The notes under the pieces: model-generated
What the model was told of the DNA's origin: nothing
Seen by the model: only the letters and a program-made list of their open reading frames with translations
Database searches by the model: none
Program-made: the position numbers and the translations under genes
Assembly (NCBI RefSeq): GCF_000716715.1
Contig: NZ_JNYJ01000020.1
Coordinates: 62,001-126,000 of the forward strand
From: Dactylosporangium aurantiacum
Lineage (GTDB): Bacteria > Actinomycetota > Actinomycetes > Mycobacteriales > Micromonosporaceae
Direction: 5' to 3'
DNA length: 64,000 nucleotides
Shown here: positions 45,697-54,332 of the stretch, piece by piece
Layout of the letters: every line of letters begins with the position of its first letter
Position numbering within the stretch: position 1 is the stretch's first letter

Positions 45697-45826
45697 GTGC
45701 GGCGACCACCGCCCGGACCGACGGGCACGACGGGCGTTTCGCTTTCGACATTCACCCCGCTTCCGGCCATCCGGCCGCGAATCCGGCGTTACGGTGCTTG
45801 TGTCCGTCCTGCGCCGAAGGAGTGCC

Positions 45827-46780
45827 ATGACGCCGCCCGCTACCGGGTACCGAGCCCTCGTCGCCGAGCACCTGCGCCGGCCCGACCGCCCGTCCGGGGT
45901 CGCCGAGGTGATCCCGGACGTCGGCGACCGGCTCGCCTACAACCCGTGCGTGGTGCGGCAGGGCACGCGGACCCTGCTCGCGGTACGCGTCGAGTCGCCG
46001 GACAGCTACTGGCGCGACGCCGCATCATGGGATCCGCAGATCCGCTTCTACGAGCGCACCGCCGGCGGCTGGCGACCCGCCCCGGGCACCCCGGTGTTCA
46101 CCGCGGCCGAGGACCCGTTCGCCGCCTGGGTCCGCGGCCGTGACGGCGAGCCGGTCCTGGTGTTCGGCGTCGTGTCGCTGGACTTCCGGCACGACCCGCC
46201 GCGGGTCGTGACCCGCTTCCATGCCGCGCCGGACGTGGAACGGCTCGACCCGGCCGACCCGTTCGTCGAGGTGCCGGACATGAAGGACATCCGCCTGCTG
46301 CAGCGCCCCGACGGCCTGGCGATCTGCGGGCGTCCACAGGGCGGCACCGCCGGCCGCGGCCGGGTCAGCCTCATCATGGCCGATGATTACACCGAGCTGT
46401 CGGCGGAGCTGGTCGCCAAGGCCCACGTCTTCCACGACCAGGTCGCCGAGGACACCAAGCTGGGCGTCAACGAGCTGTACGACCTCGGCGACCGCATCGG
46501 CGTGCTCGGCCACATCGCCGTCGGCGAAGAGGGCGGCCCGCAGGAGTACGCCGGCGCCTGCTGGACCATCGACCCGGCCGCCCGCACCACCACCACACCC
46601 CGCGTCATCGTGATGCGGTCGGACTTCCCGCCCGCCCCACCGAAGCGCGCCGACCTCACCGACGTCGTCTTCCCCGGTTCGATGGAGCCCCTCGACGGCG
46701 ACCTCGTGCGGATCCACTGCGGCCTGAGCGACGCCTCCCTCGGCTCCATCGTCATGCCGTCGCCCTTCCCCACTCCTTGA
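45827..46780 (+). CDS. DUF1861 protein (glycoside-phosphorylase-like propeller)
   Basis: 317 residues matching the DUF1861/MTP-1 pattern: a series of propeller strands such as AYNPCVVRQGTRTLLAVRVE, FVEVPDMKDIRLLQR, KLGVNELYDL and CGLSDASLGSI. The fold resembles GH43/GH130 five-bladed propellers, so a role in glycan turnover is likely, but activity is unproven. ATG 45827 has a strong GAAGGAG SD; a -10-like TACGGT is at 45790-45795. Confidence 0.82.
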   Translation: MTPPATGYRALVAEHLRRPDRPSGVAEVIPDVGDRLAYNPCVVRQGTRTLLAVRVESPDSYWRDAASWDPQIRFYERTAGGWRPAPGTPVFTAAEDPFAAWVRGRDGEPVLVFGVVSLDFRHDPPRVVTRFHAAPDVERLDPADPFVEVPDMKDIRLLQRPDGLAICGRPQGGTAGRGRVSLIMADDYTELSAELVAKAHVFHDQVAEDTKLGVNELYDLGDRIGVLGHIAVGEEGGPQEYAGACWTIDPAARTTTTPRVIVMRSDFPPAPPKRADLTDVVFPGSMEPLDGDLVRIHCGLSDASLGSIVMPSPFPTP

Positions 46781-46792
46781 CGCCGGCCTGGA

Positions 46793-47443
46793 CTACGGCT
46801 GCGCCCGGCTCCGCACCTCGATGACGGCGCCGGTGTCGGGGTCGACGCGGAAGCTGCGCCCGGGCGGCAGCGGCCGGTCGAGGGAGCGGACCCGCAGGTG
46901 CAGGCCGTCGGGGGCGAGGTCGCGGGCGGTGGTCAGGGCGTACTCGTCGGGGTCGGTGTCGTCGGCCTCCGCCTCCGCCGCCCGTGACGTGGTGACCGCG
47001 AAGAAGATGAGGCCGGTGACGGCGTCGAAGACGATCCGGTGCGACTCCAGCTCCACCCTGGCCGAGCCGGGGAGCACCGCGCCGGTGCGGAAGACCAGCC
47101 CGGTGACGCCGGCCCAGCCCTGCTCGACGTACACCCGGAAGCTCACGGCACGGCAGTCGTCGGACTCGGCCCGGGCCAGCACGGTGTGGTCCCAGGCGCC
47201 GGTCGCGCCGTCGCGCAGCCCGACGGAGGCATGCGCACCGGCCCGCAGGTCCGGCGGGGCCGACGGCACCCGGGGGAACGGGAACGCCGGTGGCTGGTGG
47301 TTGGACAGGTTCGCCACCGCGAGGACCTGGCAGCGCGGGATCCGCACGACGTGCTCGCCGATGACGTACGCCTGGCACGCCGGCGTCACCGAGTAGTCGA
47401 GGATGTTGTCGGCGCTGGCATCGGCGCTGGCGATCAGATCCAC
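46793..47443 (-). CDS. Hypothetical protein, predicted all-beta
   Basis: 216 residues with alternating strands and no signal peptide or TM. I do not recognise the family. GTG 47443 is favoured because TACGGT lies 7 nt upstream; GTG 47452 lies inside that box. Convergent with the DUF1861 gene (12-bp gap) and divergent from fabV. Confidence 0.65.
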   Translation of the reverse strand: MDLIASADASADNILDYSVTPACQAYVIGEHVVRIPRCQVLAVANLSNHQPPAFPFPRVPSAPPDLRAGAHASVGLRDGATGAWDHTVLARAESDDCRAVSFRVYVEQGWAGVTGLVFRTGAVLPGSARVELESHRIVFDAVTGLIFFAVTTSRAAEAEADDTDPDEYALTTARDLAPDGLHLRVRSLDRPLPPGRSFRVDPDTGAVIEVRSRAQP

Positions 47444-47450
47444 GACCGTC

Positions 47451-47456
47451 ACCGTA
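47451..47456 (-). promoter_or_regulatory. -10 box of a leaderless start
   Basis: TACGGT on the minus strand, 7 nt, then GTG 47443. Confidence 0.5.
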
Positions 47457-47551
47457 CGCAGGTCAGGCCCGCGACCGCTGCCGGGATCCGGACACGGCCG
47501 GGCGGCATGACAGGATGTGGGCGGACCAGGTGATCACCGAGGGAGAGCGTC

Positions 47552-48748
47552 GTGGCCGCACGTGTCGTCAGTCCCACCGGGCGGGGGTTCCTGCTGCTCG
47601 ACGCGCATCCGACCGGGTGCTTCCGCAGCGTCACCGACATGGTCGCGCGGGTGCCGGCGGTGCCCGCGGGCGGCGAGCGGCCCGTCGCGCTCGTCATCGG
47701 CTCCAGCGCCGGCTACGGCCTGGCCGCCACCGTGGCGGGGCTGCGGCGGCACGGCATCCACGGCGCCGGGGTCGCGTTCGAGCGGCCGCCGGGGCGGCGC
47801 ACCGCGACCGCGGGGTGGTACCGCACGATCGCCACCGACGCGGTCGCCGCCGAGGCCGGCAGCGACTTCACGTTCGTCAACGCCGACGCGTTCGCCGACA
47901 CCACCAAGGACGAGGTGCTGGAGCTGCTCGCCAAGCGCTTCGGCCGGGTGGACTTCCTGGTGTACAGCGTCGCCGCGCCGCGCCGGTCGGACCCGCGCAC
48001 GGGCGAGACGTACCAGTCGGTCATCAAGCCGCTCGGCGCCGCGCACACGACGAGGACGCTGGAGTTCGACGGCGACGGCACCCCCGTCCTGCGCGAGGTG
48101 ACCGCCCAGCCGGCCGGCGAGGCCGAGGCCGCCGACACGGTGCGGGTGATGGGCGGGGAGGACTGGTCCCGCTGGATCGACGCGCTGCGGGAGCGCCGGC
48201 TGCTGGGCGACGGGTTCCGCACCGTCGCGCTGTCGTACATCGGCTCCGGCCTCACCTCGGCGATCTACCGCGACGGCACGATCGGCGCGGCGAAGCTGCA
48301 CCTGGAGCAGACCGCCCGGGAGCTCGACGAGCGCCTCGCCGCGGTCGGCGGCCGGGCGCTGACCTCGGTCAACGGGGCCGCCGTCACGCAGGCGTCGACC
48401 GCGATCCCCGGCATCGCGCTGTACGTGAGCCTGCTGCGCGCCGTGCTCGGCGACGCGCTGCAGTCCCCGGTCGAGCAGTCGGTGCGGCTGTGGGACCAGC
48501 TCACCGGCGCGGCCCCGCTCGACCTCGACGAGCAGGGCCGGCTGCGGCTGGACCGGTGGGAGCTCGACCCGGCGGTGCAGGCCGCCGTCGCCGACCGCTG
48601 GCGGGCCATCACCCCGGACACGATCGCCGAGGTCGCCGACGTCGACTGGTTCCGCGCGCAGTTCCGCGGCCTGTACGGCTTCGACGTGCCCGGCGTCGAC
48701 TACGCGCAGCCGGTCGACCCGGACCTGGAGTGGCCCGCCCAGCGCTGA
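47552..48748 (+). CDS. fabV: FabV-type enoyl-[ACP/CoA] reductase
   Basis: 398 residues, the size of FabV. It has an N-terminal Rossmann NAD(P)H site (ALVIGSSAGYGLAATVAGLR), RRTATAGWYRT, and the FabV signature Y-x8-K in AIYRDGTIGAAKLHLE. It reduces trans-2-enoyl thioesters in fatty-acid synthesis and is insensitive to triclosan in characterised bacteria. Actinomycetes usually rely on FabI/InhA, so this may be an extra or specialised copy. GTG 47552 has GGGAGAG as SD. Confidence 0.93.
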   Translation: MAARVVSPTGRGFLLLDAHPTGCFRSVTDMVARVPAVPAGGERPVALVIGSSAGYGLAATVAGLRRHGIHGAGVAFERPPGRRTATAGWYRTIATDAVAAEAGSDFTFVNADAFADTTKDEVLELLAKRFGRVDFLVYSVAAPRRSDPRTGETYQSVIKPLGAAHTTRTLEFDGDGTPVLREVTAQPAGEAEAADTVRVMGGEDWSRWIDALRERRLLGDGFRTVALSYIGSGLTSAIYRDGTIGAAKLHLEQTARELDERLAAVGGRALTSVNGAAVTQASTAIPGIALYVSLLRAVLGDALQSPVEQSVRLWDQLTGAAPLDLDEQGRLRLDRWELDPAVQAAVADRWRAITPDTIAEVADVDWFRAQFRGLYGFDVPGVDYAQPVDPDLEWPAQR

Positions 48749-48885
48749 GCGGCGCCGCGCCACCCGCGTCTCGGGCCGCTCCCGGTCGAACGGCGGGTCG
48801 GTGCGGCGGGAGGCGCCGCGCACGGTCTGGCCGAGGTCGGTGGGGAGCATCGACGTGCCGGCCCTGGACGGCAGATGGCGCGCGG

Positions 48886-50697
48886 TCACGGATACCACCA
48901 GCCGATGAGGTGCCACTGCCAGGTGAACCAGGCGAAGGGCAGCGCCCCGGCGAGCAGCACGACCTGGTGGACCCTGGCCGCGGTCCGGGCGCCGCGGGCC
49001 CGCCAGCCGGTGACGGTGCCGGCCACGGCCGCCGCCCACCCGGCGAGCGCGAGCAGCGGCAGCACCAGCAGCAGTGTGAAGGTCGCCGGGACGCCGTAGA
49101 GGAACGCACCCGGGTTGTACAGCACCTCGACGGCCAGCCCGGCGAGGAACACCAGACCGGTCAGGCAGGCGCCGGCGGCCAGCGCCCGCGACACCCGCCA
49201 CCGGCGGCTCGCCCCGGTGCGGCGCCGCAGGTTCGCCACCGCGCTGAGCGCGACGAGCGCGAAGCCCAGCAGCACCAGCAGGTTGAAGGGCAGGGTCTCG
49301 GTGCGGTCGAGCAGCTCGTAGGTTGGGCCGTCGGTGGCCGCGTAGCGCCGGCCGCCGGAGCCGGTCAGGAACACCAGGTGGTCGCGGCCGTCCTCGGCGG
49401 TGAACGTGCCGTCCGGCTGCGGCAGCCATGTCCTGCCCTTGAGGTGCACCGCGCCGGCCGCGTCGACGCTGAGGCGCAGCGAGCCGAGCAGGGTCGTCAG
49501 CTTCTCCACCGTCGACTCGGCGTGCCGGGCCGGCTGGTAGAACCCGGCCCGCGGCGCCGACCTGGTGACGCGCACCGGCCAGGTCGCGGCCGCCGGGGTC
49601 TGCGCGACCGGCCCCGCCGGGGTGAACCGGTCGAAGAACGCGTCCATGACCTCGCCGAACGCCTCGATCCCGCCGGTGCCGTTGGCGGACACGAACAGCC
49701 CCAGGTCGCAGCCGGGCACCAGGACCAGCACGCTCTGGAACCCTTCCCAGCTGCCGTCGTGCATGAGCACCCGGTGGCCGTTGCGGAACCGTTCCATCCA
49801 GCCGCCGGCGTACCCGCCGAGCACGGCGTCCGCGGCGAACGACCGGGCCGGCGGCTCGGCCAGCTGCGCGCGGGCGTAGACGGCCATGTCGGCGGCGGTG
49901 GCGCTGATCGAGCCGTCCGGCGGCATCCGGTCGAAGGTGAACGGGATCGCGGCCGGTGGCGCCGCGTCGGAGTCGTAGCCGCGGGCGAGGTCACCGGCGA
50001 GGGCGGCCGGCACCGGCTCGGCGGCCGTGGTGTGCGCCATGCCGAGCGGGTCGAGGATGTGCGCCTGCACGTACCGGTCGAACGGCTCGCCGCTGACCTG
50101 GGCGACGACGTACCCGGCGAGCGCCGCGCCGTAGTTCGAGTAGGCGGAGACCTCCCCCGGCGGCCGGATCCGGGCCGGCATGTGCCGCGCCAGGTAGGTC
50201 TCCAGCGGTGCCACGTCGGCGGCGGTACGGGCACCGACGCCGACGAACCGGTCCTCGAACCCGGCCGTGTGGTCCATCAGCGCCCGCAGCGTGACGGGCC
50301 GCGGGAAGGTCGCCGGCACGGCGAAGCCGCGCAGGTAGGTGTTGACGTCGGCGTCCAGGTCGACCCGCCCGGCGGCGGCCTCGCGGCGCACGGCGGCCCA
50401 GGTGAACGTCTTCGTGACCGAGGCGATGCGCACCAGCGACCGTTCGGGGTCGAACGGCCTGCCGGCGGCCACGTCGGCCAGGCCGTAGCCCTTCGCGAAC
50501 ACCGTCGAGGCCCGGCCGGTCACCGCGACGACCGCCCCGGGCACGCGGAAGCGCTCCAGCCGGGGCGGCAGCGCCCCGTCGAAGAACGCGGCGGCGCCCG
50601 CGGGGTCGGCGCACCCGGGCGGCGCCGACCAGGCCGCCGTGGGGGCGACCGGCAGCAGCGGCACGGCGAGACACAGGGCGAGCAGGGCACGGCGCAT
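48886..50697 (-). CDS. Serine hydrolase (beta-lactamase fold) with C-terminal membrane segments
   Basis: 603 residues. It has a signal peptide, a class C beta-lactamase-like domain (about 30-350) with SVTK (about 93-96), YSNYG (about 165) and HDG (about 295), then a beta-rich linker and a membrane part with about four TM helices (from about 475 on). The fusion anchors the hydrolase outside the membrane. Substrate is probably a peptide or ester, not an antibiotic. ATG 50697 has GGAGG as SD. Divergent from the next kinase. Confidence 0.88.
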   Translation of the reverse strand: MRRALLALCLAVPLLPVAPTAAWSAPPGCADPAGAAAFFDGALPPRLERFRVPGAVVAVTGRASTVFAKGYGLADVAAGRPFDPERSLVRIASVTKTFTWAAVRREAAAGRVDLDADVNTYLRGFAVPATFPRPVTLRALMDHTAGFEDRFVGVGARTAADVAPLETYLARHMPARIRPPGEVSAYSNYGAALAGYVVAQVSGEPFDRYVQAHILDPLGMAHTTAAEPVPAALAGDLARGYDSDAAPPAAIPFTFDRMPPDGSISATAADMAVYARAQLAEPPARSFAADAVLGGYAGGWMERFRNGHRVLMHDGSWEGFQSVLVLVPGCDLGLFVSANGTGGIEAFGEVMDAFFDRFTPAGPVAQTPAAATWPVRVTRSAPRAGFYQPARHAESTVEKLTTLLGSLRLSVDAAGAVHLKGRTWLPQPDGTFTAEDGRDHLVFLTGSGGRRYAATDGPTYELLDRTETLPFNLLVLLGFALVALSAVANLRRRTGASRRWRVSRALAAGACLTGLVFLAGLAVEVLYNPGAFLYGVPATFTLLLVLPLLALAGWAAAVAGTVTGWRARGARTAARVHQVVLLAGALPFAWFTWQWHLIGWWYP

Positions 50698-50845
50698 CGG
50701 GAACCTCCACGTCGGGGGCGGGGACGGTCCCGAGCCTGCCGCCGCGGCCCGGGCCCGCACATCGCCGCCGGGTCGGCACCCGGCTCCGACTTTGGTCGGT
50801 GCCGCCGTCGACCCTCGGCGCATGCGCGGCCGGCCGCCGGCTGTC

Positions 50846-50851
50846 TACGCT
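50846..50851 (+). promoter_or_regulatory. -10 box of a leaderless start (second NarL-type kinase)
   Basis: TACGCT, 8 nt, then ATG 50860; no SD present. Confidence 0.55.
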
Positions 50852-50859
50852 GCTCGGAC

Positions 50860-51996
50860 ATGAGGCTCCTGCAGCGACGCGACGTCGCCGACGGTGTGCT
50901 GGTGCTCGCCTGCCTGGCGCTGACCGCCCTGGCGGTGCGGGCGTCGTGGTCGGTGCTGCCGGCGCCGGTCATCGCGGCGGCCGGGGTCGCCGGCGCCGGC
51001 GCCCAGTGGTGGCGGCGCCGGCTGCCGTGGCTCGCCGCGGTCGCGGGCGCGGCGGCGTACCCGCTGTCGGGCAACCCGGGGCCGCTGCTCGTCGGCGTCT
51101 ACTCCGGCGCGGTGCACGGCTCCCGCCGCGGCGCCGCCGGCGCCGGGGTGGCCGGGTGGGCCGGGATCGCCGGCTGGTCGTGGGTCGACGAGGGCCGCCT
51201 CGACGCCGACGACGTGGTGTTCTCCGCCGTGGGCGCGGTCCTGGTGACCGGGCTCGGCCTGTACGTGGCGGCGCTGCGGGAGCTGCGGGCGTCGTGGCAG
51301 GAGCGGGCCGAACGCGCCGACACCGAACGGCTCCTGCGCGACGAGCAGGCCCGGGCCGCCGAACGCAACCGGATCGCCCGGGAGATGCACGACGTCCTGG
51401 CGCACAAGGTGTCGCTGATCGCGCTGCACGCGGGTGCGCTGGAGGTCACCACCGACACGACCCGCTTCCAGCAGGGCGCCGGGCTGATCCGGGGCACCGC
51501 CCGGGAGGCGCTGCAGGACCTGCGGACGGTCCTCGGCGTGCTGCAGGCGTCCCCGCCCGCCGCGTCTTCGCCGCCGCCCGTCCCGTCCGGGCAGCCGGCG
51601 GCGCCGGACGACGGGTTCGCGGACCTGCCGGCGCTGGTGCTCGCCGCGACCCGCGCCGGGCAGCGGGTCGAGCTGCGCGACCTGGCCGGCCCGCTGCCCG
51701 CGGGGACCGCCCGCGTCGTGTACCGGGTGGCGCAGGAGGGCCTCACCAACGCGCGCAAGCACGCGCCGGGCGCGCCCGTGACCGTCACCGTCGAGCGCGA
51801 CCCGGCCGGGGCGGTCGCCGTCACCGTCGCCAACCCCGCCGGCGGCGCCGCCCTGGACCTGCCCGGCTCCGGCGCGGGCCTGGTCGGCCTGGCCGAACGC
51901 GTCCGGCTCGCCGGTGGCACGCTGCGCAGCGGGCCCGCCGGCGGCGGGTGGCGGCTGGCGGCCGTCGTCCCGTGGCAGGAGGCGACCGCGCGGTGA
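50860..51996 (+). CDS. Sensor histidine kinase, NarL/HisKA_3 type
   Basis: 378 residues. Four to five TM helices (about 12-140), HisKA_3 with RIAREMHDVLAHKVSLIALH, and HATPase with EGLTNARKHAPG and GAGLVGLAERV. A Pro/Ser-rich insert lies between the two domains. Its stop overlaps the regulator start (GTGA), giving tight coupling, in contrast to the first NarL-type pair. Confidence 0.92.
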   Translation: MRLLQRRDVADGVLVLACLALTALAVRASWSVLPAPVIAAAGVAGAGAQWWRRRLPWLAAVAGAAAYPLSGNPGPLLVGVYSGAVHGSRRGAAGAGVAGWAGIAGWSWVDEGRLDADDVVFSAVGAVLVTGLGLYVAALRELRASWQERAERADTERLLRDEQARAAERNRIAREMHDVLAHKVSLIALHAGALEVTTDTTRFQQGAGLIRGTAREALQDLRTVLGVLQASPPAASSPPPVPSGQPAAPDDGFADLPALVLAATRAGQRVELRDLAGPLPAGTARVVYRVAQEGLTNARKHAPGAPVTVTVERDPAGAVAVTVANPAGGAALDLPGSGAGLVGLAERVRLAGGTLRSGPAGGGWRLAAVVPWQEATAR

Positions 51997-52646
51997 TCTC
52001 GGTGCTGCTCGTGGACGACGAGGCGCTGGTCCGCGCCGGGCTCCGGATGATCCTGGAGACCGCCGGCGACCTCACCGTGGTCGGGGACGCCGCCGACGGG
52101 CAAGCCGCCCTCGACGCGGTGACCCGGCTGCGGCCCGACGTGGTGCTCATGGACCTGCGGATGCCGCATTACGGGGGCATCGCGGCGACCGGGGCGATCC
52201 GGGCGTTACCGCGGCCACCGGCGGTCGTGGTCCTGACCACCTTCAACACCGACGACGACGTGGTCCAGGCCCTCGCCGCGGGCGCCACCGGGTTCCTGCT
52301 GAAGGACACCCCGCCGGCGGAGCTGCTGCACGCGGTGCGGATGGCCGCGGCCGGCGACTCGATGCTCTCCCCCGCCGTCACGCGGCAGGTCATCGCCCGG
52401 CTCACCGCCGAGGACCCGGGCCGCCGCCGCCGCGAGGCGCTCGCCCGTCTCGACCCGCTCACCGAGCGTGAGCGGCAGGTCCTCGTCGAGATCGGTCGCG
52501 GCCACCCGAACGCCGACATCGCCGCCCGCCTGCACATGAGCGAGGCCACCGTCAAAAGCCACGTCACGCACCTGTTCGAGAAGCTGGGCACCACGAACCG
52601 GGTGCAGCTCGCCATCGCCGCGTTCCGGGCCGGCCTGGTCGACTGA
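51993..52646 (+). CDS. NarL/FixJ response regulator
   Basis: 217 residues. It has a receiver domain (DDE at 8-10; Asp in VVLMDLRMP at about 53; Lys in FLLKDTPP) and a LuxR HTH (about 150-210; LTERERQVLVEIGRGHPNAD). Partner of the kinase immediately upstream. Targets may include the divergent serine hydrolase (inference from adjacency). Confidence 0.93.
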   Translation: MISVLLVDDEALVRAGLRMILETAGDLTVVGDAADGQAALDAVTRLRPDVVLMDLRMPHYGGIAATGAIRALPRPPAVVVLTTFNTDDDVVQALAAGATGFLLKDTPPAELLHAVRMAAAGDSMLSPAVTRQVIARLTAEDPGRRRREALARLDPLTERERQVLVEIGRGHPNADIAARLHMSEATVKSHVTHLFEKLGTTNRVQLAIAAFRAGLVD

Positions 52647-52664
52647 GCGTATGGGCGAGTGTAT

Positions 52665-52682
52665 ATTTGTTTGGATACAAAT
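52665..52682. promoter_or_regulatory. AT-rich palindrome upstream of the Ser/Thr kinase
   Basis: ATTTGT-TTGGAT-ACAAAT, perfect 6-bp arms, in the 77-bp gap after the response regulator gene. Strikingly AT-rich for this DNA, so probably an operator or a promoter region for the kinase gene. Confidence 0.55.
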
Positions 52683-52723
52683 GTAGGCTCTTGCCAGGTG
52701 CCCATCAGCGGACTGGCGCCGCG

Positions 52724-54307
52724 ATGGAATCTCCCGCAGGATACGGCGTGCGGGACGACGTCGACGCTGGGAGGCAGCCGGACGTGCAGGGGCAGGTGCT
52801 GGGTGGCCGTTACCGGCTGCGGGAGCAGCTCGGCAGCGGTGGCATGGCTGTGGTCTGGTCCGCCACCGACGAGGTGCTGCAGCGCGTGGTCGCGGTCAAG
52901 ATGCTCGCGCCGCACCATGCCGCGAAGCCCGAGTCGCTGCGCCGGATCCGGGCCGAGGCCCGGACCGCGGCCACCCTGTCGCATCCCAACGTCGCCCAGG
53001 TCCACGACTACGGCGAGGCCGAGGAGGACGGCCAGACCGTCCCGTACGTGGTGATGGAGCTGGTCCCGGGACAGACGCTCGAGCAGCGCATGGCCGAGGG
53101 ACCGGTCGAGCCGCGGGTCGCGTTCCGCATCTGCGCCGAGGTCGCCGCCGCCCTGACCGCCGCGCACGCCGCCGACCTCGTCCACCGCGACATCAAGCCG
53201 TCCAACGTGATCGTGACCGAGACCGGCGCCAAGGTCGTCGACTTCGGCATCGCCGCGTCCGTCAGCCCCGGCAGTGACGGGACCCTGCCCGACGAGGTGC
53301 TGGGCACCCCGTCCTACCTGGCGCCGGAGCGGCTCACCGACGACGCCGTCGAGCCGGCCTCCGACGTGTACGCGCTGGGCGTGCTGCTCTACAAGCTGCT
53401 CACCAGGCAGCTGCCGTGGCAGGTCGACAACACCGTGCAGCTGCTCGTCGCGCACGTGTACACCGAGCCGGCGCCGCTGCCGTCGCTGACCGGGGTGCCC
53501 GACGACGTCATCGACCTGTGCCACCGCTGCCTGCGCAAGGACCCGGCGCTGCGCCCGGACGCGCCCGAGGCGGCGGCGATCCTGGCCGCGGCCGCCGGCC
53601 TGCGCGTCGTGGCCGACGAGCGGGCGCACGCGGCGGCCGTCCCGGCCGAGGACGGCGAGCCGTCGGCGGTGCTCATCCCGCCGCCCGGCATCCGCGCCGC
53701 GTCACCGTCGGGACCACCGCCACCGGCCCCCGCGCCGCGGCGCCCCAGGACGCTGCTGGTGGCCGCGGGAGCCGCGGTCGCCCTGATCGCCGGCGGCCTG
53801 GTCGCCGCGGCGGTCGCCGGCGCGCCCACCGGCGAGCGGGCCGCCGCCACCCCGCCCAGCGCGACGGGCTCGCCCGGCGCGCAGGCGTCCCCGGGCGCAC
53901 CCGGCGACACCAGCCCCGGCGGCCCCGCCGGCGGGGGCACCACCACGGCCGGCGGCGGCACGCCCCCGGTCCCGGGCCAGCCTGGCACCGGGGTCACGGC
54001 CGGCACCGGAACCGAACCGACCGGCGCCGACCTTGAGCCCACCGCCGAGCCGACGACACCGGACGCGCAGCCCGAGCCCCAGCAGCGGACGCTGTCCTCC
54101 GTCGGCGGTTCCGTCCTCGCCACGTGCACCGCGGACGGCGCCGCGCACCTGCTGTCGTGGGAGCCGGCCGAGACCTACACGGTGGCGAAGGTCGAGGCGG
54201 GCCCGGCGATCAGGGCGCGGATCGCGTTCAAGAACAGCGAGCACACCGTGCGGATGACGGTCGGCTGCCTGAAGGGCGTCCCGTCGGCGGTCACCACCAC
54301 CAACTGA
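52724..54307 (+). CDS. Transmembrane serine/threonine protein kinase
   Basis: 527 residues. The kinase domain (about 28-300) has GSGGMAVVW, VAVKML, HRDIKPSNV (about 162-170), DFGIA and APERL. A Pro/Ala juxtamembrane segment, one TM (about 343-368) and a Gly/Pro/Thr-rich stalk follow, ending in an extracellular domain with two Cys (LATCTADG, TVGCLKG). PknB-like topology without PASTA repeats. ATG 52724 is the most likely start. Confidence 0.92.
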   Translation: MESPAGYGVRDDVDAGRQPDVQGQVLGGRYRLREQLGSGGMAVVWSATDEVLQRVVAVKMLAPHHAAKPESLRRIRAEARTAATLSHPNVAQVHDYGEAEEDGQTVPYVVMELVPGQTLEQRMAEGPVEPRVAFRICAEVAAALTAAHAADLVHRDIKPSNVIVTETGAKVVDFGIAASVSPGSDGTLPDEVLGTPSYLAPERLTDDAVEPASDVYALGVLLYKLLTRQLPWQVDNTVQLLVAHVYTEPAPLPSLTGVPDDVIDLCHRCLRKDPALRPDAPEAAAILAAAAGLRVVADERAHAAAVPAEDGEPSAVLIPPPGIRAASPSGPPPPAPAPRRPRTLLVAAGAAVALIAGGLVAAAVAGAPTGERAAATPPSATGSPGAQASPGAPGDTSPGGPAGGGTTTAGGGTPPVPGQPGTGVTAGTGTEPTGADLEPTAEPTTPDAQPEPQQRTLSSVGGSVLATCTADGAAHLLSWEPAETYTVAKVEAGPAIRARIAFKNSEHTVRMTVGCLKGVPSAVTTTN

Positions 54308-54332
54308 CCACCCGGTCTCAGCCCAGGCGGTT

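Noticed and set aside
47515..50860. Long plus-strand frame leading into the second NarL-type kinase
   Set aside because: Only the part from 50860 is kinase; the upstream part lies out of frame over fabV and antisense to the serine hydrolase. A -10 box sets the start at 50860.
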